The translations under genes were made by a program, and so were the position numbers. 32,503 nucleotides of DNA from Streptomyces atriruber (GTDB taxonomy: Bacteria; Actinomycetota; Actinomycetes; Streptomycetales; Streptomycetaceae), in the NCBI RefSeq assembly GCF_001418325.1, contig NZ_LIPN01000349.1:1-32503 (forward strand). Direction: 5' to 3'. Positions 29,296 to 32,503 of the stretch are shown here, in pieces; within the stretch, counting starts at the first letter, position 1, and the number at the start of each line of letters is the position of its first letter. Under the pieces are notes generated by a model that saw only the letters and a list, made by a program, of their open reading frames with translations, ran no database searches and was not told the DNA's origin.

Positions 29296-30848
29296 GCCTG
29301 GCCCCCTTCCGCAGGCTCGTCCTCGTTGCCCTCGGTCTCCCCGCCGTCGCGCGGCAGCCACAGCGTGAAGATCGCGCCGCCCTCCGGCGAGTTGGCGGCG
29401 GTGATCTCGCCGCCGTGGATGTGCGCGTTCTCCAGGGCGATGGACAGGCCGAGGCCGCTGCCCTCGGAACGCGGCCGGGAGGCACTCGCCTTGTAGAAGC
29501 GGTCGAAGACGTGCGGCAGCACGTCCTCCGGGATGCCGGGGCCGTGGTCGCGTACGGCGATGACCAGCTGCGCGTCCTCCAGCCGGACCGACACCTCCAC
29601 CGGGGAGCCGCCGTGCTTCAGGGCGTTGCCGATGAGGTTCGCCAGGATCACGTCGAGGCGGCGCGGGTCGAGGCGGACCATGATGCCGCGCTCGGCGTCC
29701 AGCTCCACCGCGTCCAGCCAGGCGCGCGCGTCGATGCACGCGGTGATCTGGTCGGCGATGTCGACGTCGTCCAGGACCAGGCGCGCGGTCCCCGCGTCGA
29801 AGCGGGTGACCTCCATGAGGTTCTCCACGAGGTCGTTCAGACGGCGGGTCTCGCTCACCACGAGCCGTACGGCCGGCTCGATCATCGGGTCCACGGAGCC
29901 GGTCTCGGCGTCGAGCTCCTCCTCCAGGACCTCCGTCACCGCGGTGATCGCGGTCAGCGGGGTGCGCAGCTCGTGCGACATGTCGGCGACGAAGCGCCGG
30001 GACGCCTCGTCACGGGCGCTCATGTCGGCGACCTTCTTCTCCAGGTTCTCGGCGGTCCTGTTGAACGTGCGCGACAGGTCGGCCAGCTCATCGGTCCCGG
30101 ACACCCGGAGCCGCGTGTCCAGCTTCCCCTCGCCGAGCCGCCGCGCCGCGACACCGAGGCGGTGCACCGGTTTCAGCACGGTCGTCGCCGCGGCCTGCGC
30201 GAGCAGCGCCGAGCCGATCAGCGCGAGCCCCGTGGCGATGGCCAGGGACCAGCCCAGCGAACTGAGGTCCTTCGCCTCCGGTTCCAGCGACTTGAGCATG
30301 TAACCGGTCGGACCGCCGCCGATCACCTTGGCACCGCCCACCAGATACGGGGTGTTCTGGTCGACGGTCCGCTGCCAGTACAGGTGGTAGGGGCTCTTGT
30401 TGCCGGAGGTCAGCGGCTGCTTCTTGTTCACCGCTTTCTGCAGCGAGCCGGGCACCTTGGCCAGCGTGAAGGCGTCCAGGTCGGAGTAGCCGACGATCTG
30501 GCCGCCGCCCTTCTTCTCCGCGACCAGGAGCACGCTGTAGCGCTGGCTGCTGTTCGCCATCTGCTCGGCGGTCGCCTGGAGTTCGGCCTGCGAGACGTCG
30601 CCGGGCAGCGCGCCCGCACGGTTCTGCATCTGCTGCCGGAAGTCCTTGAGCGCCGCGTCCTGCGCGCGCGTCAGCACGGCCTCGCGGTTGAGCCAGTACG
30701 CGATGCCGGACGCGGAGACCGCCGCGGTGAGCGCCACGAGCCCGAACACCACGACGAGCCGCAACCGCAGACTCGTGAAGCGCAGCCCCGCCAGTATCGC
30801 CTTGCGCGCCGCGGCCCAGCCGCGGAGCTTGTCGTGCGGTTTGGTCAC
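29292..30848 (-). CDS. afsQ2: Two-component sensor histidine kinase AfsQ2
   Basis: This 518-residue membrane kinase has a first helix at about 30-53, an extracytoplasmic sensor region (54-198), a second helix (199-221), HAMP (222-275), HisKA with the phosphorylated His in VADMSHELRTPL (H292), and an ATPase domain with N box NLIGNALKH (404-412), G1 DHGPGIP (434-440) and G2 GSGLGLSI (463-470). The partner is AfsQ1, encoded immediately upstream. The GTG start at 30848 overlaps the afsQ1 stop (GTGA). A longer reading from 30989 would run back into afsQ1 and is rejected. In S. coelicolor the pair is known to respond to nitrogen conditions (glutamate medium) and to control antibiotic genes. Confidence 0.93.
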   Translation of the reverse strand: MTKPHDKLRGWAAARKAILAGLRFTSLRLRLVVVFGLVALTAAVSASGIAYWLNREAVLTRAQDAALKDFRQQMQNRAGALPGDVSQAELQATAEQMANSSQRYSVLLVAEKKGGGQIVGYSDLDAFTLAKVPGSLQKAVNKKQPLTSGNKSPYHLYWQRTVDQNTPYLVGGAKVIGGGPTGYMLKSLEPEAKDLSSLGWSLAIATGLALIGSALLAQAAATTVLKPVHRLGVAARRLGEGKLDTRLRVSGTDELADLSRTFNRTAENLEKKVADMSARDEASRRFVADMSHELRTPLTAITAVTEVLEEELDAETGSVDPMIEPAVRLVVSETRRLNDLVENLMEVTRFDAGTARLVLDDVDIADQITACIDARAWLDAVELDAERGIMVRLDPRRLDVILANLIGNALKHGGSPVEVSVRLEDAQLVIAVRDHGPGIPEDVLPHVFDRFYKASASRPRSEGSGLGLSIALENAHIHGGEITAANSPEGGAIFTLWLPRDGGETEGNEDEPAEGGQA

Positions 30849-31531
30849 TGAGGCGTGTCCAGCCGATAACCGACGCCGCGCACCGTACGGATGAGGGTCG
30901 GCGACGAGGGCACGTCCTCGACCTTGGCGCGCAGCCGCTGCACACACGCGTCCACGAGCCGCGAGTCGCCGAGGTAGTCGTGCTCCCACACCAGACGCAG
31001 CAACTGCTGCCGCGACAGGGCCTGGCCCGGCCTGCGGCTCAGCTCCAGGAGCAGCCGCAGCTCGGTGGGTGTGAGCTGCAGGTCCTCGCCGTTCTTCGTC
31101 ACGGTCATCGCCGCCCGGTCGATGACGAGCGAACCGAACGTCGCCGCGTCATTGGCCTCGCGCTCACCGCGCCGCAGCACGGCACGGATCCGGGCGTCCA
31201 GCACCCGGCCCTGCACGGGCTTGACCACATAGTCGTCGGCGCCGGACTCCAGTCCGACGACCACGTCGATGTCGTCGTTGCGCGCGGTCAGCAGGATGAT
31301 CGGCAACTGGTCGGTGCGCCGGATGCGACGGCACACCTCGAACCCGTCGATGCCCGGCAGCATCACATCCAGCACGATCAGGTCCGGCCGCTGCTCGCCG
31401 AGCAGCTTCAGGCCGTCCTCGCCGGTGGCAGCAGTGGCCACCCGATGCCCCTGGCGCGTGAGCGAAAGCTCCAGGGCCGTCCGGATGGCGTCGTCGTCCT
31501 CGATCAGCAACAGGGAAGGCACGGACGTCAT
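30845..31531 (-). CDS. afsQ1: Two-component response regulator AfsQ1
   Basis: This 228-residue OmpR/PhoB-type regulator has a receiver domain with acidic pocket EDDD (11-14), phospho-acceptor D55 (LIVLDVMLPG), T82 and K104. A winged-helix domain follows (about 130-226; LTPTELRLLLELSRRPG, VDACVQRLRAKVED, RTVRGVGYRL). It should activate its own operon and sigQ. ATG 31531 has GGGA upstream; GTG 31522 would give the 225-residue form known from S. coelicolor, in which the phospho-acceptor is Asp52. It is transcribed away from sigQ, with a perfect AfsQ1 box (31648-31663) between the genes. Confidence 0.95.
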   Translation of the reverse strand: MTSVPSLLLIEDDDAIRTALELSLTRQGHRVATAATGEDGLKLLGEQRPDLIVLDVMLPGIDGFEVCRRIRRTDQLPIILLTARNDDIDVVVGLESGADDYVVKPVQGRVLDARIRAVLRRGEREANDAATFGSLVIDRAAMTVTKNGEDLQLTPTELRLLLELSRRPGQALSRQQLLRLVWEHDYLGDSRLVDACVQRLRAKVEDVPSSPTLIRTVRGVGYRLDTPQ

Positions 31532-31647
31532 TCTGTCCCATGTCACGGCCCCAGTTCGACTGCTGGAGCCTCCCCGGGCCCGTAAAGAGCAGGTAGATGC
31601 CCGCACCCACACGTGACCTTCACAGGTGGAAGACCTCCCCTACCCCT

Positions 31648-31663
31648 GTGACAGGCCTGTGAC
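31648..31663 (+). promoter_or_regulatory. AfsQ1 binding box
   Basis: GTGAC-AGGCCT-GTGAC is an exact match to the established AfsQ1 consensus (two GTnAC repeats separated by six bases). It lies in the afsQ1-sigQ spacer, 99 bases before the preferred sigQ ATG and 117 bases from the afsQ1 start, suitably placed for activation of sigQ and autoregulation. Confidence 0.85.
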
Positions 31664-31746
31664 AGTCGACGGACACCGTCATGAAGTCACTGGGGCAGAG
31701 TTTTGGTCACACGAAGAAGCCGGACTCCACCGACGGGGGGCGCAAG

Positions 31747-32472
31747 ATGAATTCGCTGCACAGCACCAGCTCGAGCGCAGTTGTCACGCGTCTCCACGGC
31801 GTCGGACGGGGGTCTGAGAAGTCCGGTGCCGTGAGCGGGCGGGGGTGCGCTCGCGGCGCCGGGCGTCAGCACACCGGGTTCATGACGGTGGTTGACAAGG
31901 CTCACGGGGGAGCCGCGTACGGGGAGGACTCGGGGGAGCGGAAGTCCCTGTCGGAGGCGGAGTTCACCGCCTACGTCCAGGAACGCCGTGCCTCCCTGTA
32001 CGCAACCGCCTACCACCTGACCGGCGACCGGTTCGAGGCCGAGGACCTGCTGCAGAGCGCCCTCTTCTCGACGTACCGGGCCTGGGACAGGATCAGCGAC
32101 AAGGCCGCGGTCGGGGGCTACCTCCGCCGCACCATGACGAATCTGCACATCAGCGCGTGGCGCCGCCGCAAGCTGAACGAGTACCCGACCGAGGAGCTGC
32201 CGGAGACGGTCGGCGACACGGACGCGATGCGCGGCACGGAGCTGCGCGCGGTTCTCTGGCAGGCCCTGGCCCGCCTTCCCGAACTGCAGCGCACGATGCT
32301 GGTCCTCCGCTACTACGAGGGCCGCACCGACCCGGAGATCGCGGACATCCTCGACATCAGCGTGGGCACGGTGAAGTCCAGCATCTGGCGGTCGCTCCGC
32401 CGGCTGCGTGAGGACGAGGTCCTCAGCTTCGGCCGTGACCAGGAGGAGTCCTTCGGCGAGTTGGTCGCCTGA
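31747..32472 (+). CDS. sigQ: ECF sigma factor SigQ (SigE-type family)
   Basis: This sigma factor has region 2 at about 75-140 (YATAYHLTGDRFEAEDLLQS, YLRRTMTNLHISAWRR) and region 4 at about 165-222 (LARLPELQRTMLVLRYYEG, ISVGTVKSSIWRSLRRL). It diverges from afsQ1, and in S. coelicolor SigQ is an AfsQ1 target that in turn opposes AfsQ1. The start is uncertain. ATG 31747 (241 residues) follows a G-run at 31735-31740. ATG 31681 would add 22 residues, and ATG 31882 would remove the Gly/Ser-rich, probably disordered leader of about 45 residues. A polar tail ends the protein. The window ends 31 bases after the stop. Confidence 0.9.
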   Translation: MNSLHSTSSSAVVTRLHGVGRGSEKSGAVSGRGCARGAGRQHTGFMTVVDKAHGGAAYGEDSGERKSLSEAEFTAYVQERRASLYATAYHLTGDRFEAEDLLQSALFSTYRAWDRISDKAAVGGYLRRTMTNLHISAWRRRKLNEYPTEELPETVGDTDAMRGTELRAVLWQALARLPELQRTMLVLRYYEGRTDPEIADILDISVGTVKSSIWRSLRRLREDEVLSFGRDQEESFGELVA

Positions 32473-32503
32473 GGGGCAGGGGGAAACGGGGGAAGCACGG
32501 GGG

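Noticed and set aside
30849..30989. N-terminal extension of AfsQ2
   Set aside because: It would overlap afsQ1 coding sequence by over 140 bases. The GTGA overlap start gives the expected first membrane helix and length.
1..32503. CRISPR arrays, tRNA or rRNA genes, insertion sequences, integrases
   Set aside because: No regularly spaced repeats beyond the 26-bp tandem block, no transposase or integrase motifs and no tRNA-like structure were recognised on reading both strands.

Overview
The window is chromosomal DNA of a Streptomyces (or very close relative). The base composition is very GC-rich with strong third-position GC. The gene families are typical of the genus, and the right end carries the AfsQ1/AfsQ2/SigQ regulatory locus, recognisable gene by gene. 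No rRNA, tRNA, CRISPR array, insertion sequence or phage module was seen.

Layout. (1) 1-3.5 kb: the end of an ulosonic-acid cell-wall glycopolymer locus: a CMP-ulosonate cytidylyltransferase fused to a HAD phosphatase, a NeuB-type synthase lacking the usual C-terminal SAF domain, and a probable sialyltransferase-like (GT52-type) enzyme. Together they suggest a Kdn-9-phosphate > Kdn > CMP-Kdn > polymer route. (2) 3.5-9.2 kb: small accessory genes (tyrosine phosphatase, two secreted proteins, AraC regulator, cysteine-less isochorismatase-fold protein, GNAT, membrane protein) plus a decayed divergent LysR/MFS pair. (3) 9.3-19.2 kb: a nucleoside uptake and salvage island: M20 amidohydrolase, two tandemly duplicated BMP-family lipoproteins, an ABC ATPase with two permeases and cytidine deaminase in one overlapping operon, then thymidine phosphorylase. 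(4) 19.2-22.7 kb: an orphan DUF4157 protein (candidate contractile-injection-system effector), a STAS protein and an ECF sigma factor whose gene overlaps the STAS gene tail to tail. (5) 22.8-26 kb: an intact divergent MFS/LysR pair and an alpha/beta-hydrolase. (6) 26-28.7 kb: adenosine deaminase, a small secreted protein, a PspC protein and a VanZ protein. (7) 28.7-32.5 kb: the lipoprotein-afsQ2-afsQ1 operon (minus strand) facing sigQ, with a perfect AfsQ1-type box between them.

The most interesting system is a candidate nucleoside regulon. A 12-bp palindrome, CTACGCGCGTAG, occurs exactly upstream of adenosine deaminase. One- or two-mismatch versions lie upstream of both BMP lipoproteins, the ABC operon and thymidine phosphorylase. 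In four cases it lies just upstream of, or against, a -10-like hexamer, as expected for a repressor operator. No obvious regulator gene lies in the window. The two BMP genes share a duplicated promoter/leader block, and the ABC ATPase appears to start at an ATC codon behind a good ribosome binding site.
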